Shown here: piece by piece, positions 32,808-40,764 of the stretch
How positions within the stretch are numbered: position 1 is the stretch's first letter
Layout: every line of letters begins with the position of its first letter
DNA from: Acidobacteriaceae bacterium UBA1307
GTDB taxonomy: Bacteria; Acidobacteriota; Terriglobia; Terriglobales; Acidobacteriaceae
DNA: 50,223 bases
Direction: 5' to 3'
Assembly (NCBI GenBank): GCA_002307235.1
Contig: DBTV01000043.1
Span: 1 to 50,223 of the forward strand
Made by a program: the position numbers and the translations under genes
Notes under the pieces: model-generated
Told to the model about the DNA's origin: nothing
The model's input: only the letters and a program-made list of their open reading frames with translations
Databases searched by the model: none

Positions 32808-34715
32808 ATGACAGGCACCAGCTTCATCGAGATGGGAATGAGCGGACTTGCTGGACTAGGCCAGAGCTCGGCGTCGACGCAGAAAGACGATGCCGTATCC
32901 ACGGAGAGCAGGGCGACAGCCAATGCGGAGGCGAGCTTCGGTTCGCAATGGCAATCGGCGCTGCACGCAACATCGTCGGCGTCGAGCAGCTCATCGACGC
33001 GCGCGACGACAAGTTCTTCATCGAGCGCAAGCTCCGCGTCGGCGTATACCTCGGTGCAACAGGCATCCTACGACGATGCGGCGCGTCGGCTGAAGAGCGC
33101 GTCCCGCACGGAAGCGGCGACGCAAAGTGCATCGCAGGCTGCAGCGCGATCCTCGCAGGCATCGACCTCGTCGCAGTCCACGCAAGCATCGGCGCAGAGC
33201 TCGGCACAGGCATCGACGCAGAGCTCCTCGACAACGACAGAGCCGCGCGCGAGCGATACGACGTCGAGCGATAGCGCGCAGGATGCCAGTACCACGGCGC
33301 AAGCCAGCGATGCGACAACCAGCACGTCGAGCGATGCGACCAAGAGCAGCAAGAGCTCGAAGGCGGAGGATCGCGAGAAGAGCAGCACGGCCAAGCCTTC
33401 GGAGCAGAAAGATCTCGCAGAGACGACGCAGCTTGCGATGACAACCGATACCGGCACGACGGGCACAACTGCCGCCGAGCAGGCTGTAGTCACGGCGGTG
33501 GCGGCAGCGGCGAACCAGACCAATCTGCCGGTGGAGCCGAAGGTCGTTGCCGCAGAGACACCGGCGGTGGCCACGACGGGCGATGGCGGTGCGGTTTCGG
33601 CCGTCGGTACGGCAACCAGCGGGACGGGCTTTGCGCAGCAACTGGCTGCGACGGCGACGACAGCGGCGGCGACGGCCACGGCGCAGACGCAGCAGAGCAC
33701 GGTGGCAGGTACGCCGACCGAACCGGTCAGCGATGCCACGCTGTTGTCTGCTGCGCAGGCCAGCGGGGCAGCAACGACGAGTGAATCTGGTGGTGTTGGC
33801 GCGACCAAGACGGCAGTTCCGCTTGGGGCAAACAAGCAGCTTGCGGCCAATGGCAAGCTGGCGGCGGCAACCGACAAGGCAGCCACGACGCAGACCACCA
33901 CGAGCCCTGAGGCGAGCACAAGCGCCCATGCCGCCGCGCAGACCGCCGAGGCCGCGCAGAGCCCCAGCACGGTCACGATGGCCAGCACGGCCGCTCCGGC
34001 ACAGAATGCCTCTGTCAGCTCCGCGGAAAAATCCGAGGAGGCCGAGGTTGCCAGCGTGGAAAAGACGGACTTGAACAGCAAGCATGCCGAGCAGGTGTCG
34101 ACGCCAGAGCTGGTGGCCACGCACTCCAGCACAACGACCAGCTTGGAGCTGACCTCGCTGAGCCGCGAGGTGACGGCCACGCACGCCAACCTCACGCAGG
34201 GCTTCAGTGCCGAGACCGGCACGGCCCGCGAGAGCGTCTACAGCACAGCCGGTCGCGAAACCTTTAACACGCTCGACTCGGCCACCAACGGAACGGCCAG
34301 CTGGGTGCATACCTCGGCGCGGGAGGCCGAGGCCGGCTACCAGGATCCGACCCTCGGCTGGGTCAGTGTCAAGGCCAGCATGAGCGGCGGCACGATCCAC
34401 GCCTCGGTGGTTCCGTCCACGGCCGAGGCCGCGCAGAGCCTGGGCGCGCACCTGAGCGGGCTGAATACCTTTCTGCAGGAACAGAATTCTTCCGTCGGAT
34501 CACTCACCCTTGAGTCTCCGAACGGGCAACAGGGCAGCCTCTCGCAAGGCTCGGGGCAGGGCAATGCACAGAACTCCGGCACCACAGAGCAGCAGGCGAC
34601 GGACCGTGCAAGCCTGAAGCAGAGCACATCGAGCGAAGAGGCTACCTACGATCGTTTGAACACGGGTGCGGCACTCCGTATTCCGGAGGGAAGCAGCATC
34701 TCTCTCTTAGCCTAG
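32808..34715 (+). CDS. fliK: FliK-like flagellar hook-length control protein
   Basis: Likely the secreted ruler that measures the hook and switches export specificity. Most of the protein (to about residue 500) is Ser/Thr/Ala/Gln-rich low-complexity sequence, as in FliK N-terminal regions. The C-terminal part (GWVSVKASMSGGTIHASVVP, then LGAHLSGLNTFLQEQNSSVG and SLTLESPNGQQG) resembles the Flg_hook domain, and a Gln-rich tail follows, as in FliK. Location before flgD and flgE agrees. The start is uncertain: ATG 32808 would lie only 2 nt after the predicted +1, so ATG 32832 or 32838 may be the true start. Length is 635 aa as given. Confidence 0.72.
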   Translation: MTGTSFIEMGMSGLAGLGQSSASTQKDDAVSTESRATANAEASFGSQWQSALHATSSASSSSSTRATTSSSSSASSASAYTSVQQASYDDAARRLKSASRTEAATQSASQAAARSSQASTSSQSTQASAQSSAQASTQSSSTTTEPRASDTTSSDSAQDASTTAQASDATTSTSSDATKSSKSSKAEDREKSSTAKPSEQKDLAETTQLAMTTDTGTTGTTAAEQAVVTAVAAAANQTNLPVEPKVVAAETPAVATTGDGGAVSAVGTATSGTGFAQQLAATATTAAATATAQTQQSTVAGTPTEPVSDATLLSAAQASGAATTSESGGVGATKTAVPLGANKQLAANGKLAAATDKAATTQTTTSPEASTSAHAAAQTAEAAQSPSTVTMASTAAPAQNASVSSAEKSEEAEVASVEKTDLNSKHAEQVSTPELVATHSSTTTSLELTSLSREVTATHANLTQGFSAETGTARESVYSTAGRETFNTLDSATNGTASWVHTSAREAEAGYQDPTLGWVSVKASMSGGTIHASVVPSTAEAAQSLGAHLSGLNTFLQEQNSSVGSLTLESPNGQQGSLSQGSGQGNAQNSGTTEQQATDRASLKQSTSSEEATYDRLNTGAALRIPEGSSISLLA

Positions 34716-34778
34716 GCCGTGCACGCTGAGCCGGTCTGCCGCAAAACCGTAGAACTTACTTTTCAAGGAGTTGAAACC

Positions 34779-35288
34779 ATGGCATCCGTTGCAAATGTAT
34801 TGAGCCAGATTTCGTCGAACGCCGCCGACGCCACCACCAAGGCGAAGGGCGCGTCCGACACCAGCACCTCTTCGAGCAGCTCCAGCTCTTCGAATGAAGC
34901 CAGCATCACCGCCAACGACTTCCTCACTCTTCTGGTTGCCGAGTTGAAGAATCAGGATCCGACGACGAGCAGCGATCCGACGACCTATATCAACCAGTTG
35001 GTGGAAATCAACAGCTTGCAGCAGTTGGTCAGCATCAACTCGGAGGTCTCGAGTTTGTCGGGTTCAAGCAGCAGCTCTACCTCGAGCACGAGTTCCAGCT
35101 CCGGTTCGTCTTCGAGCGGCAACAAGGCACAGCTTGGCATCGCGCAGTTTGCCAGCAACCAGACGGGCGCCACTACTGCGTCGAACTCCACGGGCGCCAC
35201 AGCGTCGACCTCGTACGGCAATCTCAGCGCTCCGAATTCAACCGCTGCGGCCTACAAGCTCTCGCATGCGCTCGATGGACGGAGCTAA
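34779..35288 (+). CDS. flgD: Flagellar hook cap / assembly protein FlgD, short form
   Basis: Scaffold that caps the growing hook. The conserved N-terminal domain is clear: SITANDFLTLLVAELKNQDP followed by TYINQLVEINSLQQLVSINS (about 46-90). It is flanked by Ser-rich linkers. The usual C-terminal FnIII/Tudor-like domains are absent; the 169-aa protein ends in a Ser/Thr/Ala-rich tail. ATG 34779 has AAGGAG upstream. It is followed by a long hairpin and flgE. Confidence 0.85.
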   Translation: MASVANVLSQISSNAADATTKAKGASDTSTSSSSSSSSNEASITANDFLTLLVAELKNQDPTTSSDPTTYINQLVEINSLQQLVSINSEVSSLSGSSSSSTSSTSSSSGSSSSGNKAQLGIAQFASNQTGATTASNSTGATASTSYGNLSAPNSTAAAYKLSHALDGRS

Positions 35289-35386
35289 AGCACTTCTCCC
35301 ATGGCTGTAGCGCGAAAGCAGGGTGCAATGTGGCTTCTTTCTCAGAAAAAGTCATATTGCACGCACTGCGCATGGGAAAGGTGCTT
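35288..35386 (+). other. Long imperfect hairpin between flgD and flgE
   Basis: The outer arm 35288-35303 pairs with 35371-35386 (14 of 16). Inside it a 17-nt arm beginning GTGCAAT pairs with one ending ATTGCAC, with G-U wobbles, around TCTCAGA. The whole 99-nt segment would fold into one rod with small bulges. It begins at the flgD stop codon. It may be an attenuator or a processing site setting the flgD:flgE ratio. Confidence 0.6.
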
Positions 35387-35478
35387 GGAACAGGCTCGCC
35401 GCATTTTTGCTTTTCGACGTGCGCAGTGTGCTTGGCTGACGCATAACGTGAACCGCTTCACTTCGCAGAGGAGAGACT

Positions 35479-36762
35479 ATGCCTAATTTTTCAATTCCGT
35501 TGTCGGGACTCAAGGCCGATAACACCGAGTTGAACGCCATCTCGAATAACCTGGCCAATATGAGCACGACGGCCTACAAGACCCAGACGGTCAACTTTGC
35601 CGACATGTTCTATGAGTCGATGGGCAGCAGCGGCTCGGGTAACCCGATCGCGGTGGGCACCGGCACGCAGGTGGCCTCCACCTCGACCGACTACACGACT
35701 GGCGACTTCAACACGACGGGCAAGACCTCATCCGACATGGCCGTCAATGGTTCGGGATACTTTGTGGTCGCCGATGCGAGCGGTTCGCAGTATCTGACGC
35801 GCAATGGTGCGTTTACTGAAGATACCACCGGTCATCTGGTGACCTCCAACGGTCAGTATCTGATGGGATACGCGGCGACCAACGGCAGCATCGCCGGCAA
35901 CTCGCTCTCTGAAATTGTCGTTCCCACCTCGGGTTCCTCGATGGCGGCCAGCGCCTCGACGAGCTTTACCCTGACCACCAACTTGAGTGCCACGGATGCG
36001 ACGGCGGCAACCTATACCAGCACGGCCAATCTGTATGACTCGCTGGGCGTCAAGCATACGGCGACGATTACCTACACGAAGACGGCAACGAATGATTGGA
36101 ATTACTCGGTCACACTGCCGGACTCCGATTATGCCTCTGGAACCGCAACGGCGGTGACCGGCACCCTCACCTTTGATGCGTCGGGCAATCTGGCGACGGT
36201 CGATGGCAGCACGGTGGGTACGGCGACCGGCGATGTGAAGTCCGTTACGTTGAGTGGTCTGGGCAGCGGTCTTGCCGATGGTGCTTCGCTGGGTACCTCG
36301 GGCAATATCACCTGGAATCTGCTTAGCACCACCAATAGCCAGATTTTGACGCAGACCTCTTCGGCTGACTCCAACAGTGCAACGTTAACCGATGGCTATA
36401 CCTCTGGCAGTTATGAGAGCTTTACGGTGGATACGGACGGCACCGTGAAGGCCGTGTACAGCAACAGCCAGAAACTGACCGTCGGCCAGGTGGCCTTGGC
36501 CTCGGTTGCCAACCAACAGGGATTGCAGGCAGAGGGCAACAGCCTCTACCAGACGACGACGGCCAGCGGCACGGCCACCGTCGGCACTCCGGGAACCGGC
36601 GTTCTGGGCACCATCAAGGACAGCGCGACCGAAGGCTCGAATGTCGACATCTCGACGCAGTTCTCCGAGCTGATCATTGCCCAGCGTGCCTTCCAGGCCA
36701 ACTCGAAGTCCATCACCACCTTCGACACGGTCACCGAGACGGCCATTAATCTGATTCGCTAG
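35479..36762 (+). CDS. flgE: Flagellar hook protein FlgE
   Basis: Structural subunit of the hook, exported by the flagellar type III system (no Sec signal). The N-terminal rod motif is GLKADNTELNAISNNLANMS, followed by TTAYKTQTVNFADMFYESMG. A Ser/Thr/Gly-rich middle domain follows, then the C-terminal VDISTQFSELIIAQRAFQAN and SITTFDTVTETAINLIR. Length is 427 aa, in the FlgE range and longer than FlgF/FlgG. GAGGAGA precedes the ATG. Confidence 0.92.
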   Translation: MPNFSIPLSGLKADNTELNAISNNLANMSTTAYKTQTVNFADMFYESMGSSGSGNPIAVGTGTQVASTSTDYTTGDFNTTGKTSSDMAVNGSGYFVVADASGSQYLTRNGAFTEDTTGHLVTSNGQYLMGYAATNGSIAGNSLSEIVVPTSGSSMAASASTSFTLTTNLSATDATAATYTSTANLYDSLGVKHTATITYTKTATNDWNYSVTLPDSDYASGTATAVTGTLTFDASGNLATVDGSTVGTATGDVKSVTLSGLGSGLADGASLGTSGNITWNLLSTTNSQILTQTSSADSNSATLTDGYTSGSYESFTVDTDGTVKAVYSNSQKLTVGQVALASVANQQGLQAEGNSLYQTTTASGTATVGTPGTGVLGTIKDSATEGSNVDISTQFSELIIAQRAFQANSKSITTFDTVTETAINLIR

Positions 36763-36969
36763 GCAAAGTCCGAGTTGCTGCTCGCTCAAGGGGCTTTTTC
36801 CCTCAAGAAAAAGACTCCTGCAAGCATCAAGACGAGGGCACGGTGACTCGGATTCTGCTCGAGTAGAGCGAACGCGGAATGCTTGTGGCTTTTTCCTCAA
36901 GAAGAGGCCACCTTGCGTACTTCCAGCACTGCGCGTGTATGGGAGAGTTTCTCGAACAACCCTGATTTC
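36763..36969. other. Gene-free spacer with several potential RNA stems
   Basis: CTTTTT/AAAAAG flank CCCTCAAG; GCAAGCAT pairs with a later ATGCTTGT; ACTCG/CGAGT lie in between; and GTGGC/GCCAC enclose a second copy of CTTTTTCCTCAAGAA. No ORF is supported. Confidence 0.4.
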
Positions 36970-37007
36970 GGCGGAGGCGTTCCTCGGACGCGTCCGCCAC
37001 TTTTTTT
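36970..37007 (+). terminator. Rho-independent terminator after the flagellar cluster
   Basis: GGCGGA/TCCGCC with inner GCGT/ACGC around TCCTCGG is followed by AC and seven T. It ends the flgE transcript just before miaB. Confidence 0.85.
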
Positions 37008-37038
37008 GAAAACAGGGACGGGCTATACTAAAAGAGTG

Positions 37039-38361
37039 ATGGCAACCGAAAAGACCTTCTACCTCGAGACCTTTGGCTGCCAGATGAATGCTCATGACTC
37101 CGAGAAGGTCATCGGCACATTGGAGCAGCAGGGGTACACGCGCGTCGACTCTGAACAAGAGGCCGGGCTGATTCTCTATAACACCTGCTCAATCCGCGAC
37201 AAGGCGGAGCAAAAGGTCTTCAACCGGCTCAACGATTACAAGGCTCTGCGCAAGCAGGGCAAGCGCTTTGGCGTGCTCGGCTGCGTCGCCCAGCAGGAGG
37301 GCGAAAAGATCTTCGAGCGCGCGCCCTACGTCTCGCTTGTCTCCGGTTCCGCATCCTACAACCGGCTGCCCGAGATGCTTGTGCAGCTCGAAGCAGGCCA
37401 GACGCGCATTACCGGACTCAATGACCGTGAGACCAGCCAGACCTTCGAGACCGAGCTGACCGCGCGCCAGAACCCTTATCGCGCCTACATCACCATCATC
37501 GAGGGCTGTGACAAGTTCTGTTCCTACTGCGTCGTGCCGTACACGCGCGGCAAGGAGCGCAGTCGCAGTTCCTCCTCGGTGCTTGAAGAGACCCGCCGCA
37601 TCGTCGACCAGGGCTATTCCGAGATTCAACTGCTCGGCCAGAACGTCGACAGTTATCGCGATCCGGAAGGGAAGTTGAGCTTCGCCGAGCTGCTGGGCGC
37701 CGTCGGACAGGTCGCTGGCGTCCACCGCGTTCGCTTCATGACCAGTCATCCGCGCGACTTTACCCGCGAGATCGTCGAGGTCATCGACGCAGTTCCGACC
37801 ATCTGCGACCAGATCCATCTGCCCGTGCAGTCCGGCTCGAACCGCATTCTCAAGGCGATGAACCGCGAGTATACGGCCGAGTGGTATCTGGAACGGATTG
37901 GCTGGATCAAGGCAGCCCAGCGCCCAATCTCGCTGTCGACCGACATTATTGTTGGTTTTCCCGGCGAAACGGCCGATGATTTTATCCAGACGATGGACCT
38001 GCTTGCCCAGGTGCAGTACGATTGCGTCTACGGCTTCAAGTATTCGCCGCGCCCGCAGACTCCGGCTCTGACCATGATCGACACCGTGGCGGAAGAGGAG
38101 AAGGCCCAACGGCTTCAAGTGTTGCTTGACCGTCAGCGCGAGATTCAACGCGGCAATTACGCCAAGCATTTAGGTCAGATCATGGAAGTGATGGTTGAGG
38201 GAGCAAATCCGGAGCGTGGCCAGATCAAGGGCCGCAGTTCACAGAACAAGCCGGTGAACTTTACCACCAGATCGCTCATTGCGCCCGCGCCCGGCAGCTA
38301 CTGCTCGGTCCGCATCACCGCCACCCATCCCAACAGCCTCGTGGGTGAGGCCGTCGAGTAG
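37039..38361 (+). CDS. miaB: tRNA-2-methylthio-N6-dimethylallyladenosine synthase MiaB
   Basis: Radical SAM enzyme that methylthiolates i6A37 in tRNAs reading UNN codons. The N-terminal UPF0004 domain supplies cluster cysteines C14 (TFGCQMN), C50 (NTCSIRD) and C82 (LGCVAQ). The radical-SAM cluster is C157, C161 and C164 in GCDKFCSYCVVPYTRG. The C-terminal TRAM domain is about residues 375-440. The ATG at 37039 gives 440 aa, the family length; TATACT lies 9 nt upstream, so the transcript may be leaderless. The next gene, 16 nt downstream, is DUF151. Confidence 0.95.
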   Translation: MATEKTFYLETFGCQMNAHDSEKVIGTLEQQGYTRVDSEQEAGLILYNTCSIRDKAEQKVFNRLNDYKALRKQGKRFGVLGCVAQQEGEKIFERAPYVSLVSGSASYNRLPEMLVQLEAGQTRITGLNDRETSQTFETELTARQNPYRAYITIIEGCDKFCSYCVVPYTRGKERSRSSSSVLEETRRIVDQGYSEIQLLGQNVDSYRDPEGKLSFAELLGAVGQVAGVHRVRFMTSHPRDFTREIVEVIDAVPTICDQIHLPVQSGSNRILKAMNREYTAEWYLERIGWIKAAQRPISLSTDIIVGFPGETADDFIQTMDLLAQVQYDCVYGFKYSPRPQTPALTMIDTVAEEEKAQRLQVLLDRQREIQRGNYAKHLGQIMEVMVEGANPERGQIKGRSSQNKPVNFTTRSLIAPAPGSYCSVRITATHPNSLVGEAVE

Positions 38362-38377
38362 CACGGAGAGGGAAGTC

Positions 38378-38866
38378 ATGGAAGTCGAAGTTCGCATTCG
38401 CGGTCTGATGATGGATCCCTCCACCAACATGCCCATCGTTGTGCTCAAAGACGTCTCTTCCGATACAGTGATGCCGATCTGGCTTGGCATCTTCGAGGCC
38501 AACGCCATTGCCGTTGAACTTGAAAAGGTCGCCACGCCACGGCCGATGACCCACGACCTGATGCGAAACCTGATGCAAAGCCTGAGGGTTTCGCTCGAAA
38601 AGGTTGTGATCAATCAACTTAAAGCCGATACGTTTTATGCGATTCTGTGGCTGCGTCAGGGTGAGGAACTGATTACGCTCGATGCGCGGCCGTCGGATGC
38701 GATTGCACTGGCTCTGCGCGCCGACTGCCCGCTCTATGTTGATTCCGAAGTGCTACAAAACGCTCGGTTAAACACCTCTGTCCCGGCGGAAAATGCCACG
38801 GCCGAGCAGCTTCGCAGTTGGCTCGAAGGGCTGAACGACGAAGATCTCGGCCGTTACAAAATGTAG
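38378..38866 (+). CDS. Bifunctional nuclease domain (DUF151) protein
   Basis: A 162-aa protein of the DUF151/BFN family. The domain runs from MEVEVRIRGLMMDPSTNMPI through PIWLGIFEANAIAVEL to LDARPSDAIALALRADCPLY. DUF151 proteins have been linked to nuclease activity and stress-related regulation; the actual activity here is unproven. ATG 38378 has GGAGAGGGAAG upstream. It is probably co-transcribed with miaB. Confidence 0.88.
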   Translation: MEVEVRIRGLMMDPSTNMPIVVLKDVSSDTVMPIWLGIFEANAIAVELEKVATPRPMTHDLMRNLMQSLRVSLEKVVINQLKADTFYAILWLRQGEELITLDARPSDAIALALRADCPLYVDSEVLQNARLNTSVPAENATAEQLRSWLEGLNDEDLGRYKM

Positions 38867-38889
38867 TTTTCTTATTTTCTTTGAATAAT

Positions 38890-39651
38890 TTAGGCGCCGA
38901 AGGCGAGGTCCAGCCAGGCATTCCAGAATTGTTTTCCTGCGGCTTCGAGCCTGGGGGCGTTGCGAAGTCCGGCGGCGCGAAGTGCTGGAATATCAATGCT
39001 TTTCGAGCGCAACTCGCCGGTGTGGCCGACGTACCAGCGTTCCAGACCGATGGCGGTGACCTCGGCGTGAAACTGTAGGGCAACTACATAATTTTCAATA
39101 GCATAGGCCTGGTTCGGGTATTGCTCGGAGCTGGCCAGGGGGACGGCGCCTGTGGGGATGTTGAAGGTATCTCCATGCCAATGAAGGACTTGGAGACCGT
39201 CAGCCAGCAGCGGCGCAAATGCGTCCAAAACTGGCTTTTTTGTGTCCAAATTCGCTGTTTTTGTGGCAGGATTCGGGATGTTTTGGGGAGCATGGAGCGC
39301 GCTCCAGCCGATCTCGGAACCATTCTGACCGGGGGCAACCCTGGCACCAAGGGCCGTGGCGATTAGTTGTGCACCGAGGCAGATGCCGACGGTGGGCTTG
39401 CGCGCCTTGAGCCGGGCGGCGATGGCTTCGATTTCGTCCTTCAGAAACGGGTAGTCCGCGGTCTCATAGACGCCGATGGGGCCGCCGAGCACAACGACGA
39501 GGTCGGCATCGAGCAGTTGCTGGCGCGGAAAGACTGGCGCGGTGGCCTCGACGGTGGCAACGGCAAAGCCACGTTCGCGCAGAATCGCATCGAGCGCGTC
39601 GAGGTCTTCGAAAGGCACATGAGTCAGAGCAAGGGCTGTGCGTGGGTGCAT
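38890..39651 (-). CDS. Class I glutamine amidotransferase (GMP synthase-like domain)
   Basis: Hydrolyses glutamine and passes ammonia to an acceptor, or acts as a related hydrolase. The nucleophile elbow GICLGAQ has Cys91; LQFHAEV supplies His195 and Glu197, completing the triad. It also has VVVLGGPIGVYET and LHWHGDTF, typical of stand-alone GATase1 proteins annotated as GMP synthase-like. Length is 253 aa. It is convergent with the DUF151 gene; the start side faces the dif-like module. The acceptor substrate is unknown. Confidence 0.88.
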   Translation of the reverse strand: MHPRTALALTHVPFEDLDALDAILRERGFAVATVEATAPVFPRQQLLDADLVVVLGGPIGVYETADYPFLKDEIEAIAARLKARKPTVGICLGAQLIATALGARVAPGQNGSEIGWSALHAPQNIPNPATKTANLDTKKPVLDAFAPLLADGLQVLHWHGDTFNIPTGAVPLASSEQYPNQAYAIENYVVALQFHAEVTAIGLERWYVGHTGELRSKSIDIPALRAAGLRNAPRLEAAGKQFWNAWLDLAFGA

Positions 39652-39706
39652 GACTGATGGTAGCGCGGATCGAATAAAGATGATCGAAGCTGCAATGCGG
39701 ATTTTT

Positions 39707-39734
39707 AGTTTACAGAATATACATTATCGGACCT
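39707..39734 (-). other. dif-like XerC/XerD recombination site, left (reads on minus strand)
   Basis: On the minus strand the XerC-type arm is AGGTCCGATAA (39724-39734), the spacer TGTATA (39718-39723) and the XerD-type arm TTCTGTAAACT (39707-39717). The spacer equals that of E. coli dif. The XerD arm differs from the B. subtilis dif arm TTATGTAAACT at one base and agrees with E. coli TTATGTTAAAT at 8 of 11. About 20 of 28 bases match E. coli dif overall. Confidence 0.65.
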
Positions 39735-39736
39735 TA

Positions 39737-39751
39737 TGGCACTTTTCTTGC
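39737..39751 (+). promoter_or_regulatory. Sigma-54-type promoter just inside the dif-like module
   Basis: TGGCAC-ttttc-TTGC has GG at 39738-39739 and GC at 39750-39751, with the correct 10-nt gap. It points towards the 138-aa gene; predicted +1 is near 39763, leaving a leader of about 355 nt. The leader holds small hairpins (for example CCCC/GGGG at 39794-39807 and CGCAG/CTGCG near 39870-39890). There is no convincing ORF before 40118. Confidence 0.5.
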
Positions 39752-40117
39752 TGTCGGTTCTTTTAGGCTAAGAGGACCATTTAACACGCAACACCCCTGC
39801 ATTGGGGATTGCCTTCCTTGCGTCCCATATTCCACGAGAGAAAGTGTCGGCTGGTCAGCTCTGGGCCGTTGTCGCAGCGAATTGACTGCGGCAGCCACGT
39901 TTGGCGATGATGACGGCGGGGACGCGAGGTTTGCATTACTTTGGTCGCAGAGAGTTCGTAACTTTACGAGATTGCAAGCTGAGAACAGTATAGGAACAAT
40001 TCTTCAACTCGCTGACATTCCTTGTACTCCGTTGATTTGCGTGTCGAACGGTTATTGGTTGTTGGATTCGCTTTTGCTTTTACAGCATATTCAACTTCGA
40101 AACATCCAAGGAGAATC

Positions 40118-40534
40118 ATGGCGACAAATACTGTTTCCATTGCTGCTATCAGCTCAGACCCAAACTATCCGTCAGTGGACAATGAACTGTATGTGGTTGC
40201 GATTGCAACAGATGGCCACATCAGTTACCAACTTGCTCACGTACAAAGCGGGTCCTATAACGCCACCAATGTGGCCATTAACATCAGTGCCGGGACATAC
40301 TCGGAACCAGCTCTGGTCAATTCCCTGTCCAGTGCGGTGACCACGTCGTATTCTGTCCAAATTCCCGCCGGAACCTACGTTGTGTTGGGAGTGGGGGTGA
40401 ACTGGGGCGGCCCCTGGTCGTTCAGCTATAAGGTGAACAACAATACGCCGCAGGCTGGAAGCAACCAGAACCAGTCGAATGGCGCACTGGGAGCAGTGTG
40501 GCAGTCAAATTCCAATGACCAAATCACGGTGTAG
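40118..40534 (+). CDS. Unrecognised 138-aa protein inside the dif-like module
   Basis: No family recognised. The start ATG has AAGGAGAATC directly upstream. The product has no signal peptide or membrane helix. It is rich in Ser, Asn, Val and Tyr with alternating hydrophobic strands (NELYVVAIATDGHISYQLAH, TSYSVQIPAGTYVVLGVGVN, WGGPWSFSYKVNNN), which suggests a soluble beta-sandwich, for example a lectin-like or adhesin-like fold. That is a guess. Its base composition is visibly more AT-rich than the flanks. A terminator hairpin follows. It is the only gene between the two dif-like sites. Confidence 0.65.
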   Translation: MATNTVSIAAISSDPNYPSVDNELYVVAIATDGHISYQLAHVQSGSYNATNVAINISAGTYSEPALVNSLSSAVTTSYSVQIPAGTYVVLGVGVNWGGPWSFSYKVNNNTPQAGSNQNQSNGALGAVWQSNSNDQITV

Positions 40535-40548
40535 TCGTGTGTGCGCAA

Positions 40549-40580
40549 CTCACAGGAGCCGGAAATCCGGCTCTTGTGAG
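40549..40580 (+). terminator. Terminator hairpin of the module gene
   Basis: The arms 40549-40562 and 40567-40580 pair at 13 of 14 positions plus one G-U, with loop AAAT, followed by T-rich CAACTCTTTGTTT. Confidence 0.75.
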
Positions 40581-40639
40581 CAACTCTTTGTTTCTCAAAC
40601 ACCAGGCGCGGAGATGATGATCTTCGCCATAACTTCGCT

Positions 40640-40667
40640 ATGTCTTATAATGTATATTCTGTATAAC
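40640..40667 (+). other. dif-like XerC/XerD recombination site, right (plus strand)
   Basis: The XerC-type arm is ATGTCTTATAA (40640-40650), the spacer TGTATA (40651-40656) and the XerD-type arm TTCTGTATAAC (40657-40667). It matches the left site at about 22 of 28 positions, including 17 consecutive identical bases (40647-40663 against 39711-39727), but in opposite orientation. AT-rich sequence with TATTAT/ATAATA follows (40668-40695). Confidence 0.6.
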
Positions 40668-40764
40668 TTATTTATTATCAATAATATATAGAAATTACCT
40701 CAAGACGTTTCTCCGTATGAGAGGAACTGCAGCCGTATACTCTTCGTAATCCTACAGATCGATA

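Noticed and set aside
33018..34451. Long minus-strand ORFs (up to 477 aa) opposite the FliK-like gene
   Set aside because: Low-complexity Ser/Thr/Ala codons in fliK leave the antisense frames open; the products are repetitive Arg/Cys/Ala sequence without family traits.
35318..35336. Possible sigma-54 promoter before flgE
   Set aside because: A GG-N10-GC spacing occurs, but the flanking bases do not match TGGCAC or TTGC and it lies inside the flgD-flgE hairpin.
39882..40340. 152-aa ORF overlapping the 138-aa gene in another frame
   Set aside because: It has no ribosome site, and the competing frame has AAGGAG at proper distance and ends before a terminator.
39711..40663. Simple transposon terminal inverted repeats
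   Set aside because: No transposase is encoded and no target duplication was seen. The dif-like anatomy of both ends explains the sequence better, though a MITE remains possible.
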